NCBI GenBank assembly: GCA_942492735.1
Contig: OW818648.1
Coordinates: 372,001 to 436,000, forward strand
Length of the DNA stretch: 64,000 nt
Reading direction: 5' to 3'
Source of the DNA: Sporobacter sp942492735
GTDB lineage: Bacteria; Bacillota; Clostridia; Oscillospirales; Oscillospiraceae
Shown here: in pieces, positions 49,086 through 57,024 of the stretch
How the letters are laid out: each line of letters begins with the position of its first letter
Numbering within the stretch: position 1 is the stretch's first letter
The notes under the pieces: generated by a model
Databases searched by the model: none
What the model was told of the DNA's origin: nothing
The model's input: the letters and a program-made list of their open reading frames with translations, nothing else
Made by a program: the position numbers and the translations under genes

Positions 49086-50252
49086 TTACGAATTCATTGC
49101 TTTCTCCAGCTGATTAAGCGCTTGTTCAAGGATACTGCGCGGGCAGGCGATATTGACGCGCTGGAAACCGTTTCCGCCGGCGCCGAACATCCGTCCGTCG
49201 TCGAGCCATAAATTGGCTTTATCCACAATAAGGTCCTCAAGCGCGTCGTCGTCAAGCTCGAGCGCTTTGAAATTCAGCCAGACGAGATACGTCCCTTCCG
49301 GCTCGACGAGTTTTATTGAGGGCAGCTTTTCCTTCAGGAAATCTCTTATATAAGTCAAATTTTCGTTCAGGTATGACCCCAGTGCCTCAAGCCAGGCGCG
49401 TCCGTTTTCATAGGCGGCTTTGCAAGCGACAAGCCCCATGATATTAACCTGACTGTACCCCACTATGTCAATTTCCCGCCTGAAAGCTTGCCTGATTTTT
49501 TCGTCTGGAATAAAAATATTCGATATCTGCAGTCCGGCAAGATTGAAGGTTTTCGACGGCGCGGTGCAGGTGACGCTGATTTTTGAGAACGCCGGCTTAA
49601 TTTTGGCAAAGACGGTGTGCTCGTATCCGGGGTAGATAAAATCAGCGTGAATTTCGTCAGAAACGACTGTGACGCTGTGCTTGAGGCAGATATCCCCCAG
49701 CCTCGTCAGCTCGCCCTTCGTCCATACGCGCCCGACTGGATTGTGCGGACTGCACAGTATAAAGAGCTTGACGCTGTTGTCAATGATCTGCTTCTCAAAA
49801 TCCTCAAAATCGATAGCATACCGGTTACCCGAATACACAAGCTCATTGACAACAAGCTCTCTTTCATTTTGAAGGATTGACGATGCAAATGGGTAGTAAA
49901 CCGGCTGCTGGATCAGGACGCCGTCACCTTTTTTCGTGAGCGCGCGGATAACGATATTGATCGCGAAGACAACGCCCGGCGTCTTAACGAGCCAGCTCTG
50001 CTCGATATCCCAGTCAAAGCCCTCTTTAAACCAATGCCTGATTACGTCAAAATAGTCATCACTGCTCTCGGAATACCCGAAAATGCCATGTCGGCTTTTA
50101 TTGACGAGCGCCTCCAGGACGCAGTCCGGTGCTTTAAAGTCCATGTCGGCAACCCATAAAGGCAGGATGCCCTCCGGCTTGCCGCGCTTTGCCGCAAAAT
50201 CATACTTGATTGAATCCGTATTTTTTCGGCTGATTATTTCATCAAAGTCCAT
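49086..50252 (-). CDS. patB: PatB/MalY-type PLP-dependent C-S lyase (cystathionine beta-lyase)
   Basis: 388 residues of the fold-type-I aminotransferase class. PLP lysine in TAPSKTFNLAGLQ, with SPHNPVGRVW and DEIHADFIYPG marking the MalY/PatB group. It cleaves cystathionine or cysteine conjugates to pyruvate, ammonia and a thiol. The start ATG at 50252 lies one base from the stop of the upstream gene, so translation is coupled. The GTG at 50261 is an alternative. It is the last gene of an Rrf2-regulated sulfur operon. Confidence 0.9.
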   Translation of the reverse strand: MDFDEIISRKNTDSIKYDFAAKRGKPEGILPLWVADMDFKAPDCVLEALVNKSRHGIFGYSESSDDYFDVIRHWFKEGFDWDIEQSWLVKTPGVVFAINIVIRALTKKGDGVLIQQPVYYPFASSILQNERELVVNELVYSGNRYAIDFEDFEKQIIDNSVKLFILCSPHNPVGRVWTKGELTRLGDICLKHSVTVVSDEIHADFIYPGYEHTVFAKIKPAFSKISVTCTAPSKTFNLAGLQISNIFIPDEKIRQAFRREIDIVGYSQVNIMGLVACKAAYENGRAWLEALGSYLNENLTYIRDFLKEKLPSIKLVEPEGTYLVWLNFKALELDDDALEDLIVDKANLWLDDGRMFGAGGNGFQRVNIACPRSILEQALNQLEKAMNS

Positions 50253-50253
50253 A

Positions 50254-51408
50254 TCAATCACCTAGCGCCTTGTCCAAATCTTGTATCAGGTCAAATGATG
50301 CTTCGAGTCCAACCGAAAGGCGCAGGAGCCGCTCGTTGATCCCGTTAGCGCACCGCCGCATCTCGGGTACATCTGCGTGCGTCTGGAGCATGGGGTAGGT
50401 GATGAGCGACTCCACGCCGCCGAGGCTCTCGGCGTACTGGATCAGGCAGACCCGCTCCAATATATTAATCGCCGTTTGCTCGTCGTGCACCTCAAAGGAG
50501 ATCATCGCTCCGAAGCCCGACGCCTGTTTTTTTGAAATCGCGTATTGCGGATGGCTCGTCAGCCCCGCGTAGTGGACAGCCTTTACCTTTTCATGATGAC
50601 TCAGCCATTCGGCCAGAACAAACGCGTTTTCCTGCTGCTTCTCCATGCGCACGGCGAGTGTCTTAATGCCGCGGATGATCAGCCAGCTGTCAAACGGGGC
50701 CAGACACGAGCCGACTGTTTTATAGATATACCGCAGCCGATCACTGAGCTCTTTGCTTGAAACAACGAGGAAACCGGCCAGTGTATCGTTATGACCGCCT
50801 AAATATTTCGTGCCGCTGTGGACAATAATATCAGCGCCGAGGTCAAGCGGCTTTTGGAAATACGGCGTCAGAAACGTATTGTCAACGATCAGCAGCAGGC
50901 TTTTCTCCCGCGCCAAACGCGCAATTTCGGCGATATCGGAGACCTGCATCATTGGATTCGTCGGCGTCTCTATAAACACGGCTTTTGTCTCCGGCCTGAC
51001 GTGTGTTCTGATTTGACCGATATCCGAGGTGTTGACCAGATCAAACACAATACCGTTTTTCTTCGAGATGCTATCGAAATAGCGGAGCGACCCGCCGTAA
51101 AGATCGTCGGACGCGATGATGTGGTCCCCCGGCATAAACAGCTCGAGGAGCGCGGCGATGGCCGCCATGCCCGAGGAAAACGCCAGCGCGTCATATCCGT
51201 TCTCAAGGCTGGCTACCGTCCTCTCAAGGTGCTCCCTTGTCGGGTTTTGGACACGCGAATAATCGAAGCCGGTACTTTTCCCCACGCCCGGATGCGCAAA
51301 GGTCGCCGACTGATAGATCGGTACGCTGACAGCGCCTGTCAAATCGTGCGTCGCATCAGCGCCCAACGGTACTTTAGTGCCATGGATGCATAAGGTTCTA
51401 AAATCCAT
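50254..51408 (-). CDS. Cys/Met metabolism PLP enzyme (cystathionine gamma-synthase/lyase family)
   Basis: 384 residues. PLP lysine in HSGTKYLGGHND, plus SGMAAI and the substrate-binding PTNPMMQ. The family includes cystathionine gamma-synthase, gamma-lyase and beta-lyase, which cannot be separated reliably here. With patB next to it, conversion of cysteine to homocysteine or the reverse is inferred. ATG 51408 has GGAG 6 bases upstream; the upstream in-frame codon is a TTG. Middle gene of the operon, 12 bases after the Rrf2 gene. Confidence 0.9.
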   Translation of the reverse strand: MDFRTLCIHGTKVPLGADATHDLTGAVSVPIYQSATFAHPGVGKSTGFDYSRVQNPTREHLERTVASLENGYDALAFSSGMAAIAALLELFMPGDHIIASDDLYGGSLRYFDSISKKNGIVFDLVNTSDIGQIRTHVRPETKAVFIETPTNPMMQVSDIAEIARLAREKSLLLIVDNTFLTPYFQKPLDLGADIIVHSGTKYLGGHNDTLAGFLVVSSKELSDRLRYIYKTVGSCLAPFDSWLIIRGIKTLAVRMEKQQENAFVLAEWLSHHEKVKAVHYAGLTSHPQYAISKKQASGFGAMISFEVHDEQTAINILERVCLIQYAESLGGVESLITYPMLQTHADVPEMRRCANGINERLLRLSVGLEASFDLIQDLDKALGD

Positions 51409-51420
51409 ATCGTACTCCAA

Positions 51421-51867
51421 TCAAATATAGAACATCAACCCATCGGCTGCCCGATGCTTCTCCGCTTCAGACACCAGCGTGCTGAGCGTCACGTTCTGCA
51501 TGGTGCTTCTGAGCACCGAATCAATTTCTTCAAAGACCGTTATCCGCATCGCCGCTTCAATATCGGGCGCATTTTCCGCAACTGTCGCCTCGTTTGGCTC
51601 AAAAAGTGACAGCTCCACGGCCGAAAGCACATCAAAAAGCGTAATCTGCCGGGGCATTCGCGCCAGCTGATAGCCGCCCTGTGACCCCTTGACGGAATTG
51701 ACAATGCCGCCGCGCTTTAACAGTGAAAAAACCTGCTCCAGATATATTTTCGATATGCCGAGCTTATCGGAAATGCTTAAAACTGTCGTATATTCGCCTT
51801 TTGCATAGTCCTGCGCCAGACTGATCGTCGACGCCAGCGCATAGCGGCCTTTCGCTGATATTCTCAT
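51421..51867 (-). CDS. Rrf2-family regulator (CymR-like)
   Basis: 148 residues. Winged HTH with LSISDKLGISKIYLEQVFSLLKRGGIVNSVKGSQGGYQLAR, typical of Rrf2. It has no cysteine at all, so it cannot hold an Fe-S cluster. CymR, the cysteine-metabolism repressor that works with CysK, is a suitable analogue, and cysK is the divergent neighbour. It leads the metC/patB-type operon. Autoregulation through the palindrome at 51886-51908 is inferred. Confidence 0.88.
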   Translation of the reverse strand: MRISAKGRYALASTISLAQDYAKGEYTTVLSISDKLGISKIYLEQVFSLLKRGGIVNSVKGSQGGYQLARMPRQITLFDVLSAVELSLFEPNEATVAENAPDIEAAMRITVFEEIDSVLRSTMQNVTLSTLVSEAEKHRAADGLMFYI

Positions 51868-51885
51868 ATTAACCTCCCATCAAAA

Positions 51886-51908
51886 GGATAAAAACAACGT
51901 TTTTATCC
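51886..51908. promoter_or_regulatory. Perfect palindrome upstream of the Rrf2 gene
   Basis: GGATAAAAAC and GTTTTTATCC flank AAC. It lies about 20 bases from the Rrf2 start, in the position of an operator or a 5' leader hairpin. Confidence 0.55.
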
Positions 51909-51967
51909 TATGCATACTTGATATATATGTATTATAATATTAAACTTCACTGCTTTTGTCAATGCAT

Positions 51968-51996
51968 ATAATTCATACCTAATTAGTATAAATTAT
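51968..51996. promoter_or_regulatory. Candidate Rrf2/CymR operator in the divergent gap
   Basis: ATAATTCATAC (51968-51978) and GTATAAATTAT (51986-51996) are inverted copies at 10 of 11 positions around CTAATTA. Placed between the Rrf2 and cysK genes, about 14 bases upstream of the cysK -35. Confidence 0.6.
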
Positions 51997-52009
51997 TTTT
52001 CTAAACCAC

Positions 52010-52038
52010 TTGACAAAGTCAATTGGATGGAATACTAT
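52010..52038 (+). promoter_or_regulatory. Promoter of cysK
   Basis: TTGACA (52010-52015), 17-base spacer, TACTAT (52033-52038), about 50 bases upstream of the start codon. Confidence 0.75.
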
Positions 52039-52089
52039 ATAACATATCAAACATATATGAATTATATTAAAATAACGGAGGTCATTTCA

Positions 52090-53022
52090 ATGTCAAAAGT
52101 CTATAAAACGTTAACCGATCTGATCGGCAAAACGCCGCTTCTCGAATTATCGAATTACGAGAAGAAGAATAACCTGAAAGCGACCGTTATCGCGAAGCTT
52201 GAGTATTATAACCCCGCTGGGAGCGTCAAGGACAGGATCGCTAAAGCGATGATAGAGGATGCCGAGGCAAAAGGCCTACTTACGCCGGATTCTGTCATCA
52301 TTGAGCCGACGAGCGGCAACACCGGTATCGGCCTCGCGTCCGTCGCGGCGGCCAGAGGGTACAGAATCATCCTCACCATGCCGGAGACGATGAGCGTTGA
52401 GCGCCGAAACCTCTTAAAAGCGTACGGTGCGGAGCTTGTTCTGACAGAGGGCTCTAAAGGTATGAAGGGCGCTATCGCAAAAGCGGATGAGCTCGCGCAG
52501 GAGATTCCGAACGCCTTTATCCCCGGTCAATTCATCAATCCGGCGAACCCCAAGGTTCACAGAGAGACGACAGGCCCGGAAATTTGGGACGATACAGACG
52601 GCAAGATCGATATATTCGTTTCGGGTGTCGGCACAGGCGGTACGATCACTGGCGTTGGAGAATATCTCAAATCAAAAAATCCGAACGTTAAAGTCGTCGC
52701 CGTCGAACCATTCGACTCGCCGGTACTTTCTGAAGGCCGCGCCGGCGCGCATAAAATCCAGGGTATCGGCGCAGGCTTTGTCCCCGAGGTGCTCAACACG
52801 TCAATCTACGACGAGATCATCCAAGTCAAAAATGAAGACGCTTTTGCCGTGGGAAAAGAACTCTCAAAAACCGAAGGCCTCCTGATCGGCATCTCGTCCG
52901 GCGCCGCCGCCTGGGCTGCAACAGAGCTCGCCAAGAGGCCAGAGAACGCCGGCAAAACGATTGTTGTTATTCTGCCCGATACCGGTGAGCGTTATCTGTC
53001 AACAGCGCTATTTGCCGAATAA
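52090..53022 (+). CDS. cysK: Cysteine synthase A (O-acetylserine sulfhydrylase)
   Basis: 310 residues. PLP lysine in NPAGSVKDRIA, substrate loop EPTSGNTGIGLA, and PLP-phosphate GTGGTITG. It makes cysteine from O-acetylserine and sulfide. The ATG at 52090 has GGAGG 9 bases upstream; an open frame to 52027 has no ribosome site and overlaps the promoter. It diverges from the Rrf2 operon. In Bacillus, CysK partners with CymR, and the same is plausible here. Confidence 0.95.
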   Translation: MSKVYKTLTDLIGKTPLLELSNYEKKNNLKATVIAKLEYYNPAGSVKDRIAKAMIEDAEAKGLLTPDSVIIEPTSGNTGIGLASVAAARGYRIILTMPETMSVERRNLLKAYGAELVLTEGSKGMKGAIAKADELAQEIPNAFIPGQFINPANPKVHRETTGPEIWDDTDGKIDIFVSGVGTGGTITGVGEYLKSKNPNVKVVAVEPFDSPVLSEGRAGAHKIQGIGAGFVPEVLNTSIYDEIIQVKNEDAFAVGKELSKTEGLLIGISSGAAAWAATELAKRPENAGKTIVVILPDTGERYLSTALFAE

Positions 53023-53040
53023 TTTAGCTTGACGTATTTT

Positions 53041-53063
53041 AGGGACGGTTCCATGCCGTCCCT
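53041..53063 (+). terminator. Hairpin after cysK
   Basis: AGGGACGG pairs with CCGTCCCT around TTCCATG, followed by ATATTTATTG. It may be derived from the GGACGG-type dispersed repeat. Confidence 0.5.
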
Positions 53064-53089
53064 ATATTTATTGAGTAATCGCACGCCTA

Positions 53090-53360
53090 CGTCGAATTGC
53101 GTTTTTTTCGTAGGCGTGTCCGTCAGCCCTCCCATAAGGCTCCCTTTTCAAGGGAGCTGGCACCCGCAGGTGACTGAGGATTTCCCCCTGTACCGCGTAA
53201 CGCCGACACAGCAGGGTGGGCACGACGTTCGCACCTGCGTTAAATTTAGTGCCATATTCACGAATCGCCTATCGTAGTCGATGCTGCGCGGCACAAGAGA
53301 CAATCCTCAGCCGCTGCGGCGGCAGCTCCTTTGCCTAAGGAGCCTTTTAGGGGGGTAACG
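53090..53360. repeat. Long cluster of dispersed palindromic repeats
   Basis: Two oppositely oriented copies of the CAGGTGACTGAGGAT/AATCCTCAGCCGCTGCGG module: 53135-53215 (GGCTCCCTTTTCAAGGGAGC, then GTACCGCGTAACGCCGACAC) and 53285-53350 (GCGCGGCACAAGAGACAATC, then GCTCCTTTGCCTAAGGAGCC). Together they could form a very large hairpin. No gene is present between cysK and the IscR-like gene. Confidence 0.6.
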
Positions 53361-53436
53361 ACGTCGGAGCCGCTACGGGTATTGAATTCCTATTATTCAT
53401 ACTGTAGAATGGGTATTACGGAAAGGATGATGCATC

Positions 53437-53883
53437 TTGAAGATTTCGACGAGAGGCCGGTACGCTGTACGGCTGATGCTCGATCTGGCGCAGAATGATA
53501 CGTCGCAGTACATGACGATAAAAAGCATATCTGATAGACAGGAAATTTCGAGCAAATATCTTGAGCAGATTATATCGACGTTGAGCCGCGCCGGCTTTGT
53601 AAAAAGCATCCGCGGATCGCAGGGTGGTTATAAGTTGGCGCGTCCCGCATCAGAATATACCATTGGGATGATCCTGCGGCTTATTGAAGGCAGCCTTGTG
53701 CCGGTCGCCTGCATGGATGACGACCCAAATCAGTGCCCGCGCTGCGAGACATGCGTCACACTCGATGTGTGGAAGCAGATTGACGAGGCCGTGAGTAATG
53801 TGGTTGACCATATCACGCTCGTCGATCTGATTAATAAGCAATCCCAGAAGAATAAACCGGCTGCGCCGGAGATCACAATTTAA
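53437..53883 (+). CDS. iscR: Rrf2-family regulator with Fe-S cysteines (IscR-like)
   Basis: 148 residues starting at TTG 53437 behind GAAAGGATG. Rrf2 winged HTH (ISDRQEISSKYLEQIISTLSRAGFVKSIRGSQGGYKLAR). The cysteine pattern CMDDDPNQCPRCETC offers ligands for a 2Fe-2S cluster as in IscR. It would sense Fe-S status and control the genes that follow. Next come a thiouridylase and a cysteine desulfurase, which agree with this. Confidence 0.88.
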   Translation: MKISTRGRYAVRLMLDLAQNDTSQYMTIKSISDRQEISSKYLEQIISTLSRAGFVKSIRGSQGGYKLARPASEYTIGMILRLIEGSLVPVACMDDDPNQCPRCETCVTLDVWKQIDEAVSNVVDHITLVDLINKQSQKNKPAAPEITI

Positions 53884-53925
53884 AACGGCGGACGGCCAAT
53901 GGCCGTCCCTACACCTATGTAGGAG
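53884..53925. repeat. Short dispersed hairpin between iscR and mnmA
   Basis: GGACGGCCAATGGCCGTCC (53890-53908) is a perfect inverted repeat flanked by GCG and CTACAC. It is the same module as at 38265 and 56880. It could also act as a processing hairpin in the iscR-mnmA mRNA. Confidence 0.55.
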
Positions 53926-53931
53926 TTATTT

Positions 53932-55008
53932 ATGTCTGAAAAAGTCATGACCGCCATGAGCGGCGGTGTCGACAGCTCGGTGGCGGCGTCTATTTTGGTT
54001 GAGCAGGGTTATGACGTGTGCGGGGCCACGTTAAAGCTATTCTCGAACGACGATATCGGCTTGGACCGCATGAATAAAACATGCTGTTCCCTGACCGATG
54101 TAGAGGACGCGCGCAGCGTTGCGTACAAGCTGAATATCGATCATTTTGTCTTCAATTACGGGGACGCGTTTAAAAAGGATGTCATCGATCGGTTTGTGGG
54201 CGCCTATATCGCCGGGAATACGCCGAACCCGTGCATCGACTGCAATCGCTTTATAAAATTTGATAAGCTCCTGGAGCGCTCCCTGCTCCTCAATATGGAC
54301 TATATTGCCACCGGTCATTATGTCCGCGTGGCGTTTGACGACAAAACGGGACGGTATCTGCTGAAAAAGGCCAAGGATACGACGAAGGACCAAACGTACG
54401 TCCTCTATACGCTCACACAGGACCAGCTGAAACGAACGCTCTTCCCGCTCGGCGGGCTGACTAAAAACGAGGTGCGTGCGCTAGCCCAGGCACGCGGTCT
54501 CGTCAACGCAAAAAAGCCGGACAGTCAGGACATCTGCTTTGTGCCGGACGGTGATTACGCGTCGTTTATTGAAAATGTGCTTGGTATCCATAGCGCCCCC
54601 GGCAGCTTCACCGACAGCAGCGGTAAGGTGCTCGGCACACACAAGGGCCTTATCCATTACACGATCGGCCAGCGTAAGGGTTTGGGTCTGAGCTTCGACA
54701 AGCCGAAATACGTCATTAAGAAAGACCTGTCGACAAACACCGTCGTCATCGGCGATGAAGCGGAATTATACAGCATCAGCATGCTCGTCACAGACGTTAA
54801 CCTGATTTCTATAGAGCGCGTAACGGAACCGGTCAGAGTGACCGCTAAAACGCGTTACAGCCAGAAGGAGACGCCGGCAACGCTGTACCCCCCTGAGGAC
54901 GGCAGGATGATCGTTTTGTTTGACAAGCCGCAGCGCGCGGTTACAGCAGGACAGGCCGCGGTTTTCTATGATGATGATATCGTCGTCGGCGGCGGTACAA
55001 TTATTTAG
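53932..55008 (+). CDS. mnmA: tRNA-specific 2-thiouridylase MnmA
   Basis: 358 residues. N-type ATP pyrophosphatase motif SGGVDSSVAA, first catalytic Cys in NPCIDCNRF, second in DICFVPDGDY, and the tRNA-binding domain in the C-terminal half (HYTIGQRKGLG). It puts sulfur on the wobble uridine of tRNA for Lys, Glu and Gln, using sulfur from a cysteine desulfurase. The desulfurase gene follows 26 bases later. AGGAG precedes ATG. Confidence 0.95.
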   Translation: MSEKVMTAMSGGVDSSVAASILVEQGYDVCGATLKLFSNDDIGLDRMNKTCCSLTDVEDARSVAYKLNIDHFVFNYGDAFKKDVIDRFVGAYIAGNTPNPCIDCNRFIKFDKLLERSLLLNMDYIATGHYVRVAFDDKTGRYLLKKAKDTTKDQTYVLYTLTQDQLKRTLFPLGGLTKNEVRALAQARGLVNAKKPDSQDICFVPDGDYASFIENVLGIHSAPGSFTDSSGKVLGTHKGLIHYTIGQRKGLGLSFDKPKYVIKKDLSTNTVVIGDEAELYSISMLVTDVNLISIERVTEPVRVTAKTRYSQKETPATLYPPEDGRMIVLFDKPQRAVTAGQAAVFYDDDIVVGGGTII

Positions 55009-55034
55009 GGGCCGCACCGTTATCGGAGGAATTT

Positions 55035-56207
55035 ATGTCAAAAACAGTTTACGCGGACAATGCCGCGACGACCTTTTTATCAAAACACGCCCTGGACGCC
55101 ATGCTGCCATACCTCACAGATCAGCCGGGCAATCCGTCGTCCGTTTATGCATACGGGCGGACAGCCAAACGCGCCGTCGAGGAGGCCCGCTCAAAGGTTG
55201 CGGCCGCTATCGGCGCGAGGCCTGAGGAGATCTATTTCACAGCCGGCGGCACTGAAGCCGACAATTGGGCGATTAAGTCGGTCGCCGAGCTCAAAAAGAA
55301 TAAGGGCAGGCACATCATTTCATCGGAGATTGAGCATCCCGCTGTGCAGCACACCCTTCAATATCTCGAAAAGCAGGGGTATGAGGTAACGTACCTGAAA
55401 GTGGATTCAAACGGCAGCATCTCGCTGAACGACCTGCAAAAAGCGATACGCGGCGATACTATTCTCATCACGATCATGATGGCAAACAACGAGATCGGCA
55501 CGATCATGCCGGTCTGCGAAATCGGCAATATAGCGCGGGCTGCAGGCGTTTTGTTTCATACGGATGCCGTACAGACCGTCGGGCATATACCGGTCAATGT
55601 ATCGGAAATGAACATCGATTTGCTCTCAATTTCCGGTCACAAAGTCAAGGGACCAAAAGGCACCGGCGCGCTCTATGTGAAAAAGGGGCTTCGCTTGCCG
55701 ACTCTTCTGCACGGCGGCGGGCAGGAACGCGGGGTTCGCTCCGGCACGGAGAATGTCCCCGGAATAGTCGGTCTTGCGGCTGCGTTGGAAGACGCGACAA
55801 TCCATCTGGACGTTAACATGAAGCGGATCGCCGCCCTGCGGGACAGGCTGATTGATGGCTTGCGCGCCATACCGAATACGCATCTGACGGGCGAACCTAA
55901 AGCTCGGCTTCCGGGCATCGCGTCGTTTGTTTTTGAGTGCGTCGAGGGCGAATCGATGGTGCTTCTGCTCGATCAGAACGGCATCTGCGCGTCCTCCGGT
56001 TCGGCGTGCTCCTCCGGCTCGCTCGACCCGTCGCACGTCCTGCTGGCAATCGGTCTCCCGCATGAATTAGCGCACGGCTCTCTCCGTTTGTCGCTCAATG
56101 AGGATAACACCGACGAGGATATTGACATCATCCTGGAGAAGATCCCCAAAATCATCAGCCGTCTGCGTGACATGTCCCCACTTTGGGAAGATCGGATAAA
56201 GAGCTGA
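55035..56207 (+). CDS. Cysteine desulfurase (IscS/NifS family)
   Basis: 390 residues. PLP lysine in SGHKVKGPKGTG, catalytic Cys in SGSACSSGS on the mobile loop, and the N-terminal YADNAATT. It converts cysteine to alanine and a protein persulfide for Fe-S and tRNA thiolation. CGGAGG precedes ATG. No iscU-like scaffold gene follows, so here the sulfur may go mainly to MnmA; a scaffold could be elsewhere. Confidence 0.94.
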   Translation: MSKTVYADNAATTFLSKHALDAMLPYLTDQPGNPSSVYAYGRTAKRAVEEARSKVAAAIGARPEEIYFTAGGTEADNWAIKSVAELKKNKGRHIISSEIEHPAVQHTLQYLEKQGYEVTYLKVDSNGSISLNDLQKAIRGDTILITIMMANNEIGTIMPVCEIGNIARAAGVLFHTDAVQTVGHIPVNVSEMNIDLLSISGHKVKGPKGTGALYVKKGLRLPTLLHGGGQERGVRSGTENVPGIVGLAAALEDATIHLDVNMKRIAALRDRLIDGLRAIPNTHLTGEPKARLPGIASFVFECVEGESMVLLLDQNGICASSGSACSSGSLDPSHVLLAIGLPHELAHGSLRLSLNEDNTDEDIDIILEKIPKIISRLRDMSPLWEDRIKS

Positions 56208-56238
56208 TAACGCGAATAGTCATGCTGCTCCATACTGA

Positions 56239-56272
56239 ATTCCCGGCCTCAGTCATATGAGAGGCCGGGAAT
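56239..56272. terminator. Bidirectional terminator
   Basis: ATTCCCGGCCTC (56239-56250) pairs perfectly with GAGGCCGGGAAT (56261-56272). It ends the desulfurase operon and, on the other strand, the CAP gene. Confidence 0.85.
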
Positions 56273-56277
56273 TTCTA

Positions 56278-56757
56278 TTATTTTTCGGACTTCGGCGTAT
56301 AGAACAGAGTCGAGCAGTAGAGTGTGCCCTTGTCTTTTAAAAAGTACCCGACTCCGACATATTTGAAATCAGAATCAAGGATGTTTCTGCGATGACCTTC
56401 CGAATTCATCCACGCCGCGACGAGTTTTTCCGGCGTTTTAAAACCATAAGCCAGGTTTTCACCTGCCGCTCTGTATTTGAGGGCATTTTCCGCATAAATC
56501 GTAAAGCACCGCGTGCCGTCCGGCCGCGTGTGCTCAAAGAGGACAGACGCTTCTTTCGCCCTAGTATCGGCCATGGTGCCGAGAATTTCCATCGCTTTAA
56601 GATCGGCTGCGCCTTTCTTTTTGCGCTCGATATTGACGAGCCGAATAACTTCCGTTTTAAATCTCGCAGTCGGCGAATTGGTTTGAGTAAAGCCCGCCGA
56701 CGCTGCTCTAGCCGGCGGATCGGATTTTTGATTCTTTTCAAGCATCAGTTCACTCAC
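56278..56757 (-). CDS. CAP/SCP-domain protein (YkwD-like)
   Basis: 159 residues. The CAP core is clear: VNIERKKKGAADLKAM, the ENLAYGFKTPEKLVAAWMNSEGHRRNIL signature and VGVGYF. The usual secretory signal is not visible at this start (GTG 56757 or ATG 56745), so it is either cytoplasmic or the true start is missed. CAP proteins in Clostridia are often secreted and linked to spore coat or cell wall. It is monocistronic. Confidence 0.85.
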   Translation of the reverse strand: MSELMLEKNQKSDPPARAASAGFTQTNSPTARFKTEVIRLVNIERKKKGAADLKAMEILGTMADTRAKEASVLFEHTRPDGTRCFTIYAENALKYRAAGENLAYGFKTPEKLVAAWMNSEGHRRNILDSDFKYVGVGYFLKDKGTLYCSTLFYTPKSEK

Positions 56758-56869
56758 TTCTTGTTAACTTATATAAGCTTCCACTATACAATATTAAGGA
56801 CAGCCTCAATTTGTGAATGTGTGCCGCAACGTGTGTACAGCAAGTAAAGGCTCCGCTCAAAATGACAAG

Positions 56870-56960
56870 CATTTCGTAGGGGCGATTATTAATCGCCCGC
56901 TCCTGTGCCGCGTTGCGCCGACAAGGCGGACGCGCAATGCGCGTCCCTACACAAATTCAT
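56870..56960. repeat. Dispersed repeats
   Basis: CGTAGGGGCGATTATTAATC and GCCCGCTCC, then TGCCGCGTTGCGCCGACAAGG and the perfect hairpin GGACGCGCAATGCGCGTCC (56928-56946), the same modules as at 38250 and 53090. No gene. Confidence 0.55.
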
Positions 56961-57024
56961 AAAAAACAGCCTCGCGCAGATCGTTAAGACCCTTGCAAGA
57001 CTGTTCGTTCACATTATATCGCTG

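Noticed and set aside
38250..56960. CRISPR array
   Set aside because: The repeats are palindromic, of mixed modules and not regularly spaced, with no cas genes.
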